A program made the translations under genes and the position numbers. The notes beneath the pieces were generated by a model. It did no database searches. It saw nothing but the letters and a program-made list of their open reading frames with translations, and was not told where the DNA came from. 64,000 nt of DNA from Aedes albopictus. Taxonomy: Eukaryota; Arthropoda; Insecta; Diptera; Culicidae. Shown here piece after piece: positions 44,908-56,225 of this stretch. Where the stretch lies: contig NC_085138.1 in NCBI RefSeq assembly GCF_035046485.1, positions 267,635,694-267,699,693 of the forward strand. The letters run 5' to 3'. Every line of letters begins with the position of its first letter. Within the stretch, counting starts at the first letter, position 1.

Positions 44908-47060
44908 AGCATTTGTGAAGTTTCTCTCGGTGTTTGCTGTGCCGGTTGCTGCACCGTTTGTGATTGAGTTGGAGTCTCCGACACTTTCCTCTCCGTCTGT
45001 CTGCGGTCGTCCTTGCTTCTTCTGTCCCTGTTGAACCTTCTGTCCAGAGCATTCACCTCTTCCGAATCCGAATAAATCGAATGCGAGTCGCTTGACTCGT
45101 TTTCTGCCTCAATGTTGTGCACATTTCCGGTCGGCCTATTGGGTCCTTCCCGGTGACCTCTAAACGTCGGATCGTTTGCGTCTATGCGATACGCGTAGTA
45201 CTCCAACATTCGCAAGTCCCTTACCGTTCTACACGCCAACCGCGACCGGTAGTGAGGGCGCATATTGTCCCAAATTATTTCAAACAGACGGGTTTGGTCT
45301 AATGGAGTACTTAAAAGTTTGTTCAACCGCTCTACTTCCATTTTGAACGTCAGGAAGGTCTCGTTCCGTTGTTGCTTCCGCTCGTAGATCTTCTGTCGGT
45401 TACCCTGGTCCTTGTTCGGGTTTCCATACATGTAGCGAATCCTTTCCTCGAAGTCCGCCCAATCAAGGAACTCGTCCGCGTAACAGAGATACCAATCGTA
45501 TGCTTCCCCGCGTAGAATTGTATGGATTCGTTGCAAGAGGATGCCGTCAGAAATCCTGTCCATTCTGGCTAACCGCCGCACCTTGTGGAGAAAATCCTCC
45601 AATGATCTCTGACGTCCATCACCACTAAAAGTCAGGTGCCACTTCTCCATACGTCTATCCGCGTTGATTATCTCTGCCTCAATGTTACGTTGGTATGAAC
45701 GGTTTCCTGAATGGTCTCCTCTCGATCCGTTATCCAAGTCCTCCGATCTTGCGTATCGATTTTGTGATCGAGCTTCCGGTTGACGATTTGTTCTATGTTC
45801 CCTCCTAAAGTCGTCTGGTAAGCTTTCAACATCGTTCGGCTGTTGAATAGCTGAAAACCTGCCAACATATGGCTGTTGATTTTCGTTAATCCGCGAAAAC
45901 TCATTCCGATGGTTAGTATTGAGTTGTCTGGGTCCTCCATACCCTGGAAAGTTTGTAACCCCTTCCCTACCTCTTCCTATCATCTCATTCCTTTCATATT
46001 CATCTTCGTATCCTGTAGCTGATCTCCTCCAAGACTGAAATTCTTGTTCATGTCGGTGGCGTTCATCACCCATTCTGTCATTCTCCTCTCGCCACACCGA
46101 ATACAGTCGATTATTGTTTCCGGTTCTTTGGTCCTCTTCCATCTCTCTCCTACAATCGACCTGCTCCGTTTGCGACTGATTGTTCCAATTTCGATTTGAC
46201 CTCGCTACCATGTTCGCTGTAACCTGTTCTGTTTGCGATATTCTTTCTTGTTGTCCAGTGTGTATATTGTCTGTTTTGTTACTTGGTACCGGTAATGTTC
46301 TAGCTACTTCTGGGGTTGAAAGCATTGGGTTAGCATGCTCCAAAACAGATTGTCTTTCCACAATTTGGCAAAACTTTTCCAGCTTTGCTTCCAACTGTTG
46401 AATTTTCTGTAGGTAAAACTTTTCTTTCGCTGTCTTCTCCTCTAATGCACTTCTTAATTTTGCCTCTACGTTTTCCTCCAATCTCTCATGCTGTCCTGTT
46501 ACCACATTCTGCTTCATCAGGCTCAACGACTCAGCACCTGCTTCCTTACTTTTTTCCTTTTCCTGGTTCAACAACTCCTCTATTCCTTTTAATCCTGCGT
46601 TAGTTCCTTTATTCTCCTCGCTCTTTTTCGCATTTTTGTCTTCAGAAGTTTTCTTACTACTAAATTTGTTCAAAAGCCTATTAACTTCCCTCTCAAGTTG
46701 GTTCTTCAGCTCCTCACCTTGTGGGCTCTGAGCTTGTAGTCGCTCAACCCGGAGCGCATAATGTTTGAGCCGAGAAATACATCTATCATCAGGTCCTTTT
46801 TCCAACTGTTTTTCTATTGCTTCAACTTGACCCAAAATAAACTCAAACATTTGATCAATAGTGCATTTTGACCCATATTCCCTTCCTTCCTTAGCATCTA
46901 CAAAAAAGAGATTCCTCAAAAGTCTCTGTTTTGCATCCAGATCGCTCCGTATATCCGCTGCCCTATCCCTAATCGTTAGTTCATAATCCACCTCCTCAGT
47001 CGTCAAGTGATCAGCACGAGGAAATTTATGAGCCATTTTCCTTGCACCAGTTTTGTTCAA
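44757..47060 (-). CDS. Gag polyprotein of retrotransposon 2 (767 aa)
   Basis: Structural Gag. The N-terminal 240 residues are charged and predicted helical, with heptad-like segments (for example EKTAKEKFYLQKIQQLEAKL near 210-235). An Arg/Asn/Gln-rich linker follows. The retrotransposon Gag domain (about 480-630) has WHLTFSGDGRQRSLEDFL, YDWYLCYADEFLDWADFEER and ERKQQRNETFLTFKMEVERL. The C-terminus has a canonical zinc knuckle C719-C722-H727-C732 (CWNCGKTGHMWRYC), then a second knuckle CYVCGTPGKTSVNC with Lys748 where His is expected. It is unusually long for a gypsy Gag because of the N-terminal extension. The ATG at 47060 is about 300 bases after the LTR. The frame ends at TAG immediately after a slippery heptamer. 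Confidence 0.92.
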   Translation of the reverse strand: MNKTGARKMAHKFPRADHLTTEEVDYELTIRDRAADIRSDLDAKQRLLRNLFFVDAKEGREYGSKCTIDQMFEFILGQVEAIEKQLEKGPDDRCISRLKHYALRVERLQAQSPQGEELKNQLEREVNRLLNKFSSKKTSEDKNAKKSEENKGTNAGLKGIEELLNQEKEKSKEAGAESLSLMKQNVVTGQHERLEENVEAKLRSALEEKTAKEKFYLQKIQQLEAKLEKFCQIVERQSVLEHANPMLSTPEVARTLPVPSNKTDNIHTGQQERISQTEQVTANMVARSNRNWNNQSQTEQVDCRREMEEDQRTGNNNRLYSVWREENDRMGDERHRHEQEFQSWRRSATGYEDEYERNEMIGRGREGVTNFPGYGGPRQLNTNHRNEFSRINENQQPYVGRFSAIQQPNDVESLPDDFRREHRTNRQPEARSQNRYARSEDLDNGSRGDHSGNRSYQRNIEAEIINADRRMEKWHLTFSGDGRQRSLEDFLHKVRRLARMDRISDGILLQRIHTILRGEAYDWYLCYADEFLDWADFEERIRYMYGNPNKDQGNRQKIYERKQQRNETFLTFKMEVERLNKLLSTPLDQTRLFEIIWDNMRPHYRSRLACRTVRDLRMLEYYAYRIDANDPTFRGHREGPNRPTGNVHNIEAENESSDSHSIYSDSEEVNALDRRFNRDRRSKDDRRQTERKVSETPTQSQTVQQPAQQTPRETSQMLCWNCGKTGHMWRYCREEKRIFCYVCGTPGKTSVNCPNHPRSSQQVMSGN

Positions 47061-47347
47061 ACAAAAATCTATAATTAAGTATTATTTTTTGAATTACCAA
47101 TTCAAAAAATCCGTATAACAGCTTCCAAAGCTAACAATACACCATATAAACGTAAACCACAGATACTCAACAAAATTCTCCACAAAATACTGAAATTTAC
47201 GAATACTCTACAACATAATCTAATTTTCAGAATCTACTTAAGTACATTAATTCTGAAATTTCACGCATCAACATAATTTTGAACCAAAGAACGTATACTC
47301 AAAATTTGCTCCATACAAATACTACAGACACCACATAAGACCTTTCA
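47061..47347 (-). other. Untranslated leader of retrotransposon 2
   Basis: AT-rich segment between primer site and gag ATG on the minus strand. No frame is seen. Confidence 0.7.
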
Positions 47348-47358
47348 GTTGGGCGCCA
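47348..47358 (-). other. Primer binding site, tRNA-Lys type
   Basis: Minus-strand TGGCGCCCAAC begins three bases inside the 5' LTR end. These 11 bases equal the start of the tRNA-Lys primer site used by several insect retrotransposons. Identity is not continued beyond (TGAAAGG follows). Confidence 0.75.
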
Positions 47359-47361
47359 TTT

Positions 47362-49253
47362 TGTAGCCGGCACTGGCCGATCCGGGAATAATCTTTGCGG
47401 CTTAAGCGCCACTCCGTGAGGAGACCGCAAGACGAGTTTAGTTTGCCCGGTTGAGACCCGTTCAGGGCGAGTCCATTCAAAATGCTTGAAGAAAGCCAAG
47501 ATCGAGCCAGTTCGCCTACTCACTACTCCAGAACTGGGGTAACTACCCTACACAACCAACATAACTTCTAGATTACCGTACTACGTCTCCAAAGAGCAGT
47601 GAGAGATCACCCATGCCTAAGAAACGTTGCAACGAGGGGAAATGTTGCACGCTAAATTCTCATCACTGGCGGCTTCAATCCCTTCCCGCCAGAGGCGCAA
47701 CCAAGGTGGAGGAGAAAAGTACAAACAGATTCATATCCCGAGACGCGGGAGACATTGAACGAACGGACAACTACACGCGACAATATGGGAATCCTTTCTT
47801 CTACAAAACCATCTGTACTGGACGCAATATCTCTAAACTAGTAAACGTTTATTAATCAATATACGACATTTCATATAGGGAGACGGAAAACAAAAATCTT
47901 TATTTGAATTTCACATGCATGTATTCTTCTCGTAGCTACGTGTATTGTTCCTAGTCTTATTGCGTACCTATCGTGTGCGTTTTTCTAACTACCTCTGTCT
48001 ATTGCTGCTCCTCCGTGCTCGTGCTTAGTGTGCGCTCATTCATATTCCCTGGATGATGAAAGCGGCGATGGGAAAAGCTTCACACCCGGGTGGCTAATTG
48101 AATTAGGGTTGGGTGGGTCGTCCACTAATTACGTGCGCACGTTTTCGGCATGCCGCACCCAACCTCAAAATTTATGGACGCGTCCAAATGCTGGATGGGC
48201 AGCCCAAATCAAGCTCTTCGACCTTTGGTCGGCAAAAAATCACTCCGCGGCGCCCTCACCGGACGCCGCCCTCCACAAAGAAAAACGTGAACGGACTCAC
48301 CGATTGCAGCTGCTGTTACTCGGCTTGGCTGGTCGTTCTGCTACTTGCGATCCTGCGCTCCTGACACTAGCGCGGTTGGACCACGGTGCTTGATCGCGAC
48401 CTTTGGACTCGCGATCGCGAATCCACGTGGATGGTGTAGATCCTTTCTGGACGGAACGGGCCCACTGAGCGGCACGTGGTAGCCGCGGTATAGGCCGAAG
48501 CGATATGTTGACGGATCGCTTCCTTCCGACGGGGTGACGATGTCGGGATCTTTCTGTCCGATGGAACAATAGGAAGCCGCGAAGATGTTCGGGAGGTCGT
48601 TGGCTGTAGAGTAATTAATTAGCACCAAGCACAATTGCACACGGGATGGGACGGACACACTGAGCACATTACCTGGTTTCTGTCAAGAAAACGCACAAAC
48701 TTCAACGACGCACAACTTTCTCCTAACTATCTTTATACTAGGAACTAATTACAAAAGAACAAATAGAATTATAAAAAGAAATAATCACCACATTGTTACA
48801 TCACTCACAAGAACAATCGACACGTTTTACAAAAGCGCGACACTTCCACTGAGGTTGACGGTTCGGACGAAATTGAATCAAAGCCGTGACCCTCAGATTA
48901 GGGAAGGTGATCTCGGTCGAGTCCAGCGGATACTCGAATTTCCCGCGACATTCTTCGAAATAGTTCGTTAATCTAGAAGAATATGCTGACCGATCGCTCA
49001 GGTTTCGCGTTCGGCCGCAACCTTTTCTCTCTCGACTTTCTCCAAAGATTCCGAATGGACTTGACCTTCGGAGACAGTTTTCAGGGCCGAATGCAACCAT
49101 TAATAACGCCTGTAGCCGATTATGTCGGTAAATCTAGAGTAAGCGACGGTCTACCTTAAGGCGTGTTGCAGATCTTTAAAATTAGATCGATTTGGGTGGT
49201 GGAATGTCTGGTTTAATTGAATAATTACTATAGTACATGGAGCAAAGGCTACA
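47362..49253 (-). repeat. 5' LTR of retrotransposon 2 (1892 bp)
   Basis: Upstream LTR in element orientation. Identical to 37190-39081 apart from one base noticed (T at 47734). It is followed on the right by AAAT and unrelated sequence. Confidence 0.92.
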
Positions 49254-49439
49254 AAATGTCAGACTCTCGCCTGCTGATTGGCTGCGACGACTCTGGCGAC
49301 GGTTTCATCCGCGACGGATTCAAATCGTCGCGTTCGATAAGGGGGAAACCGTCAATAGTCTTTATTAAAATGTTTGATTGCCTTACGTTCAATCCTTTCG
49401 CACAAGGTAGGCAAAAATTTAGGTATAAGAAAACAAAGT

Positions 49440-49545
49440 TAAACAAAAAAAATTCACGCCGATTACGCCGCCGCCGCTGACAAAATTCGTGTTATCAAAT
49501 ACGCCGCCGCTGGTGAAATGTGCTTCGGCGCACACGTCTAGTCAT
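49440..49545 (-). repeat. GCC-rich dispersed repeat, copy 2
   Basis: CGGCGCACACGTCTAGT (49526-49542) is the exact reverse complement of 8610-8626. Inward are CGCCGCCGCC-type runs as in copy 1. It is probably the terminus of one non-autonomous family. Confidence 0.5.
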
Positions 49546-50089
49546 GGGTTGGGTACGTGAAGGTTGACAAATATCTTTGTGTTCAACTGTCACCCCGCTC
49601 ATAGGATGTACAGAAAAGCACGGTAAACAAAAGAAAGCAGCTGATCGAATCTGTCTCATAGATAGCCTTAGGCAGCATCCATTTATCACGTGACACTAAA
49701 ATCGACACATGTGTATTTTAACATTGAACTAATTCTATACTTCGGATTTGCTATTATAACCACACTAAAATGCACTTCCCGCACTTACACTAGTTCTTCA
49801 CGAATGAGTGTTTTTGTTTTCGTTTTGCTTCTTACTCACGAAGACGGCGGGTGCGAATAAACTCACACACTGTTCACTCTCGGAATCGTGAGTAAGCCTT
49901 GTGTTGGCTTATCACTCGCGAATTGCTTCATGATGAGAAAAATTCCATCACTGGCGTGCTCCCAACCCAGTGACAATAGTCCATTTTACAAGCCGATTTT
50001 ATGAATGAATTTTGACAGGAGGTAGCGTCCAATAACCTGTGAAAATCAATATCATCATCAACATTGTTGTCACTTCGTAAAATGGCTCA
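49546..50089. other. Unrecognised sequence
   Basis: No gene or defined repeat was recognised between the GCC-rich repeat and the BEL/Pao remnant. Confidence 0.4.
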
Positions 50090-50399
50090 TTATGCTTTGT
50101 CCACGGTTAGTGTATGTGGGGTCGTCTCATCCTGTGTGGACCGCATGTTGCACCATGCCTGCACTGTCGTGGGGTGGTCTGGTACGGAGCTGGAGCTATG
50201 TTAACACACTCTTGCCTGTAGCTCTCGTGGATCTCCTTGGCAGCACCGGATTTTCTCTCCTACACCTAAGCACTCAAACTGGTTACCAGTTCCCAAACAT
50301 ATCCTTTGAAGACTGTACTACGTCTTCCCGGATTATGTAGTATTGTGCTCCCAGGTAGACGTCGTTCTTTGTCCCGGACCCAGTTCTCCCACAGGTGTC

Positions 50400-51700
50400 A
50401 ACGCTTCTTCAGCACCTGATACCAGGCTTACGTAAGTTATCGGTTGCGTGGGAACTAATGAGATCTTCGGCCTCATGTATCAGCGTCAGTAGCACATCGT
50501 CAGATATCGTCAACCCGTCGTTCGACACTGTCAGTGCTGCCCAATCCCTCTCAAATTTAACACATGTGAAGTGCGCTCGGTGTGTTGAAAATCCAGTGGG
50601 TCCTGGAAACGGTGAATTCGTTCTCATATCTGCCCCGATCCGTAGCATTATCACCTGAAGGCAACGTTTGGAACTTTGTGCTGTTGTCCGAGTAGAATTC
50701 TAGCGGCTACGCACTGCCGCACACGAACCGCCATATGACCACCAGAAACGCTTCAGTCGTCAGGCTGTGTGTCGCTTCAAGGTGGACAGCTTAGCTACGA
50801 GCGCAGGCAGACGAACCTTTTCTATGATTTTGTGGCTGGCCGTGACAGTTGGCAGATCAGAGTAGATGCTAAACGTATTTCGACTGTATGGTTGATACTC
50901 GAAGAGATGGCTTTCCAGTCTTGACGAAAATAAAAATACTGCTATTTTATCTTGTCCGACGTTTCCCAAACGGACCGAAACGTCGGACAAGATAAAATAG
51001 CAGTATTTTTATTTTTGTCAAGACTGGAAAGCCATCTCTTTTCGAGGATCAGAGTAGAGTCCACGTCGGTATGGCACGACTCCGGCAGTGGAGCCATCCT
51101 CTATTTTGATGGATCACACTTATGCACCTTGCACCAGACGCAGGCTTTCCGAATCTATATCATCTCTGCTCGCATGTTCTGACGTAAAGTAAACGCTACT
51201 TTCAATAAGAGTTTTGCAAATATTGAGATAGCTGCCGCCTCGACTGAGATCTCGCGGAACTAGAATCACGCACGGATCTCTTAGGTAGTGTGTTACTCAT
51301 TCTTGCTCCGACCAAGACTCTTGCGGCTGGTACAGGAACCATGGACTGTACAACCATGGCCCATCTAAACACATGCTGTGTCTTCTCCTCCACTTCGTTA
51401 AAAGTCCGGCTACATTGCACTTCGTCAGCGCCTCCTTAGGCTATAAACCTCGCCGAACTGGAATGCCACAAAATGCTTATACAGGCGGAGGTTGGAGTGG
51501 ATCCGCGATAGCACGGTCCTCGAGTCGGACAACATGAAAAGATACTTAACCTTCAACAAAACTGTCTCGTCAACGCAGTTCACCAGTTCATCTCCATATC
51601 TGCCCCACGATATCCACATACAAAATGGACATTGACAGAAGAAGCTCTCAGTTAAAAAATGCGGAAATGCTGATAGAACACGTTTATTCTTCTTTTTCTT
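50400..51700 (-). pseudogene. BEL/Pao retrotransposon pol remnant
   Basis: Minus-strand pieces in several frames match the BEL/Pao pol order. Near 51590-51430 is MLSDSRTVLSRIHSN then FVAFQFGEV (RNase H region). Near 51415-51300 are NVAGLLTKW and DGPWLYSPWFLYQPQESW, the usual sequel. At 50550-50410 ERDWAALT and ISDDVLLTLIHEAEDLISS match the integrase C-terminal region. Stops and frame changes are frequent and the central integrase core is missing or disrupted by the hairpin at 50897-51045. It is old and not functional. Confidence 0.65.
50897..51045. mobile_element. Near-perfect foldback hairpin (~65-bp arms)
   Basis: The left arm (about 50899-50963: AGAGATGGCTTTCCAGTC, then AAAATACTGCTATTTTATC) and right arm (about 50978-51042) are near-exact reverse complements around a 14-base loop CCCAAACGGACCGA. 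It interrupts the BEL/Pao remnant. No coding capacity; it is a short foldback MITE or an arrested hairpin. Confidence 0.8.
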
Positions 51701-51719
51701 CTTCTCTTCACAATCGCAC

Positions 51720-52070
51720 AATTGCACTCCTCTTCGAAACATGTGTTCCATCGCTCTTTTCTACGTACCCGATGGTGGTCCCGGTTGCGTCATTGATGGC
51801 TGCTTTTACTGTACTCCAGCAACCCTCTAGAGGAGCCACATCGAGCTCATCCTCGTCTGGCAACGCTGCCACAAGATTCTGCGCGTATGCTGAGGTGATG
51901 CTAAACCGCGGTTCTTCAGTAGATCATCGAGTATGCGGGTGCTCCCTATAAAGTTAAGCCTAGCAGGATGTTGGTCAATATTACCCAGACGGACACGCTG
52001 GGCGTGCACTACGTTAGCGTGGTGCGCCAATCCTAACATCCTAGGAGGGTTAAGAGATGGGAAGTTCCAC
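51720..52070 (-). pseudogene. RTE-like LINE fragment (endonuclease-RT linker)
   Basis: Minus-strand frames read DWKLGTWNFPSLNPP near 52085-52040 and DEDELDVAPLEGCWSTVKAA near 51865-51800, followed by a KRSAIVRL segment. The pattern resembles the linker between endonuclease and RT in RTE-like LINEs of insects. Frames are broken and the assignment is by pattern only. Confidence 0.35.
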
Positions 52071-52517
52071 GTACCGAGTTTCCAATCGCCAGTCCTTTTT
52101 TTAGCTTGGATCGTTGCCGTGGGTCTTGGTTTGTTATATTATGTTGTTTACTTTTCGTTACAAACCATTTTTACGACTGGCTTGCAGGACCAGACACCAA
52201 CACCAACTTTCTGGAGGACCATAGTGTACAGTTGAGGTAAGTGTCCTTCCCTGACGTTCGGACGTCGAACAGCCGCCCCTAACATGGAGTTCAGACGCTG
52301 TTGTGAACCTGGAAAACAGACGCTCAAGTTTTCTGAGGCAAACCTCTCTTTCCCTACGACCAAAGTTCCCAGGGGGGTTGGATTTCGAATTTTCTCTAAG
52401 GTTGCTCGCAGCCCAGCCGGTGCCACGTGGAAGTAGGGATAGCAGTTGCTGGGCTGCCGCAATTCTGCAAAGTGACGTAAGCGACATTGATAGTTTTGGC
52501 CCATTTTTTGGTTATTA

Positions 52518-53733
52518 CACTCCCGTTCAAAAGTTGGGGGTCACCCCCTCAAAAACATGCCATTTTTTTAGGCCCATATCTCTGCCAATTTGCGTCCGAT
52601 TTCAAAACCCTAGGTTTCATTCAAAAGATAACAAGTTAAAGAAACTTTGAACGTGATTTAAAAGAAACTTTTTCTAAAAACTTTGTATGTAAACTTAACC
52701 CAAAGTTGCCAAATTTTCTAAAAAATGGATATAAACTTACGGCAGTGTCACTGGAAGTTGGGTCGACCAAATTTTAAGATGAGAGCGTTAATATGACCCA
52801 TTTTCTATTAGCTTTCAACTGCTTTTTACAGAACTTAGCTAAAAAATCTAGAAAAAAAGTGATTAGGTAAATTAATCCTTGATGTCATCGACCAAAAGTT
52901 TGGGGTCACCCCTCAATATGATGTATCGGCCAAAAGTTTGGGGTCACTTTCGTAAAACATGGAAAAGTGATTTGGTGATATCTTCGTCATCTATAGTTCA
53001 ATTTTAATTATTTTTGGCTCATTTCAAAGATAATTAACTAAATTTACGTTTGATGTCTTTAACTTAACGTATTTAACGATTTTTGCATATAAAAATGTTG
53101 TGTAATGTGAGCACATTTTACCACGCTTCAAAAAATGAGGCAACTTTACGTTAAGTTTTAGTATGTAAATTTCAACAAATATGTGTGGTTCAATGTCTAT
53201 GCAGTAAGTATCATTCATTTTGTTTCAAATAAGCCAAGAAGAATTAAAATTGAATGAAAGATGACAAAGATATCAACAAATCCTTTTTCCATGTTTTACT
53301 ATAGTGACCCCAAACTTTTGGCCGATACATCATTTTGAGGGGTGACCTCAAACTTTTGGTCGATGACATCAAGGATTAATTTACTTAATAACTTTTTTTC
53401 TAGATTTTTTAGCTAAGTTCTGTAAAAAGCAGTTGAAAGCTAATAGAAAATGGGTCATATTACCGCTCTCATCTTAAAATTTGGTCGGCCCAATTTCCAG
53501 CGACACTGCCGTAAGTTTATATTCATTTTTTAGAAAATTTGGCAACTTTGGGTTAAGTTTACATACATTTTTTTTTGAAAAAGTTTCTTTTAAATCATGT
53601 TCAAAGTTTCTTTGACTTATTATCTTTTGAATGAAACCTAGGGTTTTGAAATCGGACGCAAATTGGCGGAGATATGGGCCTAAAAAAATGACATGTTTTT
53701 GAGGGGGTGACCCCAAACTTTTGAACGGGAGTG
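52518..53733. mobile_element. 1.2 kb foldback element with ~500-bp inverted arms, TA-flanked
   Basis: The left arm starts CACTCCCGTTCAAAAGTT at 52518 and is mirrored to 53733, each flanked by TA (52516-52517, 53734-53735). The arms match with scattered substitutions to about 53040 and 53210, leaving a centre of about 170 bases. The phrases AAAAGTTTGGGGTCAC and GATGTATCGGCCAAAAG recur as subterminal repeats. Ends and TA target suggest a Tc1/mariner-type partner. Nothing is encoded. Confidence 0.85.
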
Positions 53734-53933
53734 TATGCATAAAACTCTTGCTCATCCTCTAAGTTTATTTGCATAGATGATAGATTACGATTAGATCTTG
53801 CATTCTTGTACTGCAGGAATACCACAGTGTTATTTTTACCCCAGATATTATAAATAATATACAAAAAAAGTTGGAGGGGTTGTATACTAGACACGACCGC
53901 AAGTCTGACGTTGAATAACGTCCGTTTATGCAT

Positions 53934-54934
53934 TAGTTTCGATTATTGAATGCTGTATTAACATTGATAAAGCCTGTGATGTGAAATTTTGGTTTGGTTT
54001 AGTTTGATTGTAGACGGCAATTGATAGTGGAGTTTATTATTTATCATTATTTTCGATCCGATTCATTCCTTATGAACTTTGCCGTTCAATTTGAATAGGT
54101 CGTAAATTTGCTGGGATTCCTATACAGATATGACCTATTCAAATCGAACGTCAGAACTATTTAAACCTGTGTACTAGCCCAGCACTAGGTTTTCTTGGTT
54201 CACCATTTATGGGCAACCTAGGTACTGGTAGTCGTAACTAGTTTCTCTTTCATTAAGCTATGTTGTTGCTCTCGAAATACAGTGAGTCAATTTGCAGGAT
54301 AATTTCAGCGGGCCAACTGTAGTTTGTTAAACCTTTGAATTTCTTTGGATGCTAACAGGCAATTTTTTTGCGAAGAAAATTTATGCAGATTTCAAATCCT
54401 CTCGCACAATTTCTCTGCTTTTGCAGGTTTATATATAGAAATTTAGAATGGACGCGACAAGACTTGTTCCGCGTAGTAGTTGGTTTTAAAATGTTTCCAT
54501 AAACGAATTTTTCAAAAATCTTTACCTATAACATAATTGTCTTGGTAACCGTTCATTTTATAAGAATTTAAATAGATGCAATCCTACAGATCATTCAAAA
54601 ATGCAAATCATTAAGCTTTTGCTAATTGGTGGACTAAAATTACCAATATGTATTTATATAACTAAGAATTTCTAGATATCATACAGTTTTCTTCTAGCTA
54701 GATTGTGTGGCAAAAATGGGCAAAGAAATGTTTATTTTTTGCGAACACAACACACATTGTTATTTGGCTGGGAAATATAAAGGATGCTACCACAATCTAA
54801 TATATTTCCACTATTCCGCTTGCAAAGTTTATGCTACGGTTTTAAGACTTAGTCGGTTTTGACATGTTTGTGACCCGACGCGTCGTCTAAGAAAATTATT
54901 CGATTCACTCTTGTGAGGAACATTTTTGAAGCCC
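53934..54934. other. AT-rich interior of the TIR element
   Basis: No frame or module. A small imperfect hairpin lies at 54082-54152 (TTGAATAGGTC and GACCTATTCAA arms). Confidence 0.45.
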
Positions 54935-55164
54935 TTAGAAGGACTGTTTAATTTTATTTGTTGTACAATAATCGTTCAATTGTTGCATGAGGTGAAAATC
55001 GGTAGCTATGCCAACCAAATCCAGAACGGCATCGGTGGCGTTGATTCCGATGGGGGTTTTGCGATGGCGATGCTGCGTAAACTCGGGGCAAAAGAAAGCC
55101 CTCGTTGTTGCCGCGCACCAGTTTGAACTGACTGATTGCTCCACTGGCGCCGCGTACAACGATA

Positions 55165-55375
55165 CGAAGAAGAGCGTAACAGCCGACAACCACTGCACTC
55201 GGCTTGCCAAAGCGTACTGATGGAAAACGCAAACGGAGAAACTGGCTAGCTCTCCTTCGATGCGATCCCCACGAGGGGTCAAGAAAGAATGATGGAAGAT
55301 GAGAAGAAGCAGTTTGCTTTTATACGGCACAATCGCCTGGCTTCCCCTCTCGAACGTGATTGGTTAGACCAAAAT
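55165..55375 (-). promoter_or_regulatory. Promoter-like module 1 (CCAAT and TATAAAAG)
   Basis: Minus strand: CCAATCACGTTCGAG (CCAAT at 55363-55359), about 40 bases later GTATAAAAGC (55325-55316), then a GC-rich transcribed-like region with GTTTGCGTTTTC and TTTGGCAAGCCGAGTGC. The same order occurs at 56225-56055. A 131-codon frame follows (55330-54935, minus) without a recognisable domain. Confidence 0.45.
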
Positions 55376-56054
55376 TTCTAAAGATCACAGATATTTGAAA
55401 TTCTAAAACTCTTATTGAAATTTGGCAACGCTGGTTAACAGTTTTCATTTCCAGTAAACCCGCTATTTTTCAAAGTTGTAGAAATTTCAAACAGATTTAT
55501 GATGCGCGCATAAGTTTAGGCTTTTGTTACCGTATCTTGAATTTAGAATAGATTCTACATCAAGCGGTTAAAATATTCCCTGTTGTTGCCATGCCCATCC
55601 GCTACCGCACTGGGAAAATGCGAATGAGCCACCAACGCGGCTGCTTCTAGGTTGCTGGCGGTGCTCTCGAAGTAGGTTTCAAAATGTTTGCAGGAATTCG
55701 AATCAACTCTTACGTGGAATTTAAAATTGTAGCCCTAATAATGGCTGTTTAATTTTGATCTGAGAATTTTGATTTCACAAAACCAAACCGCGTTACTGCC
55801 ATGTCGTCGGTGCCCATCCGCTTCCGAACTGGGGAAATGATAAATTATTCCACCACCGCGCCGCTGCTGCTCGATTGTCGTCGGTGCGTCCCGTCCCGCG
55901 TCCGTCCGTCTACCGCGGTCGACAGCGTGAGAATGTGCTGTGAGAAGAGAATGCTGAGCGAAAATGCAAACCGAGCTGTGCTGTGCTCCTCCGTCTCTGA
56001 TCCGGTAAACGAGCTGCCGCGCGCGAAGAGGCACCGACCACCGCACTCGGCTTG

Positions 56055-56225
56055 CCAAAGAACACTAAATGAAAACGCAAACGGAGCAAACTGCACAGCT
56101 CTCTGCCGATGCGTTCCCCTCGAGGTGTTGATGAAGAATGAAGGAAGAGGGGAAGAAGAAATAGCTTTTATAATGCCAGGCGTTCGACGGAAAAGTGCAA
56201 AACTGTGCTCGAACGTGATTGGCTG
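56055..56225 (-). promoter_or_regulatory. Promoter-like module 2 (CCAAT and TATAAAAG)
   Basis: Minus strand: CCAATCACGTTCGAG (CCAAT at 56222-56218), then ATTATAAAAGC (56174-56164), a pyrimidine-rich CTTCTTCCCCTCTTCC and the same GTTTGCGTTTTC and TTTGGCAAGCCGAGTGC words. A diverged duplicate of module 1, about 0.85 kb away, with identical CCAATCACGTTCGAG. A related pair of CCATGCCCATCCGCT-like words (about 55588 and 55814) suggests the duplication is longer than the promoter. Confidence 0.45.

Larger units (their letters stand above)
37190..49253 (-). mobile_element. Ty3/gypsy LTR retrotransposon 2, apparently intact
   Basis: A 12.06 kb minus-strand element. Both LTRs are 1892 bp, begin TGTAGCC and end GGCTACA. 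The target duplication is AAAT (37186-37189, 49254-49257). Read on the minus strand the order is LTR, tRNA-Lys-type primer site, 0.3 kb leader, gag, frameshift signal, pol, 2.4 kb noncoding region, LTR. gag and pol are uninterrupted. I found one LTR difference (A at 37562, T at 47734), so insertion was recent. The primer site and long LTRs resemble the Osvaldo/Ulysses group, which is a hypothesis. Confidence 0.95.
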
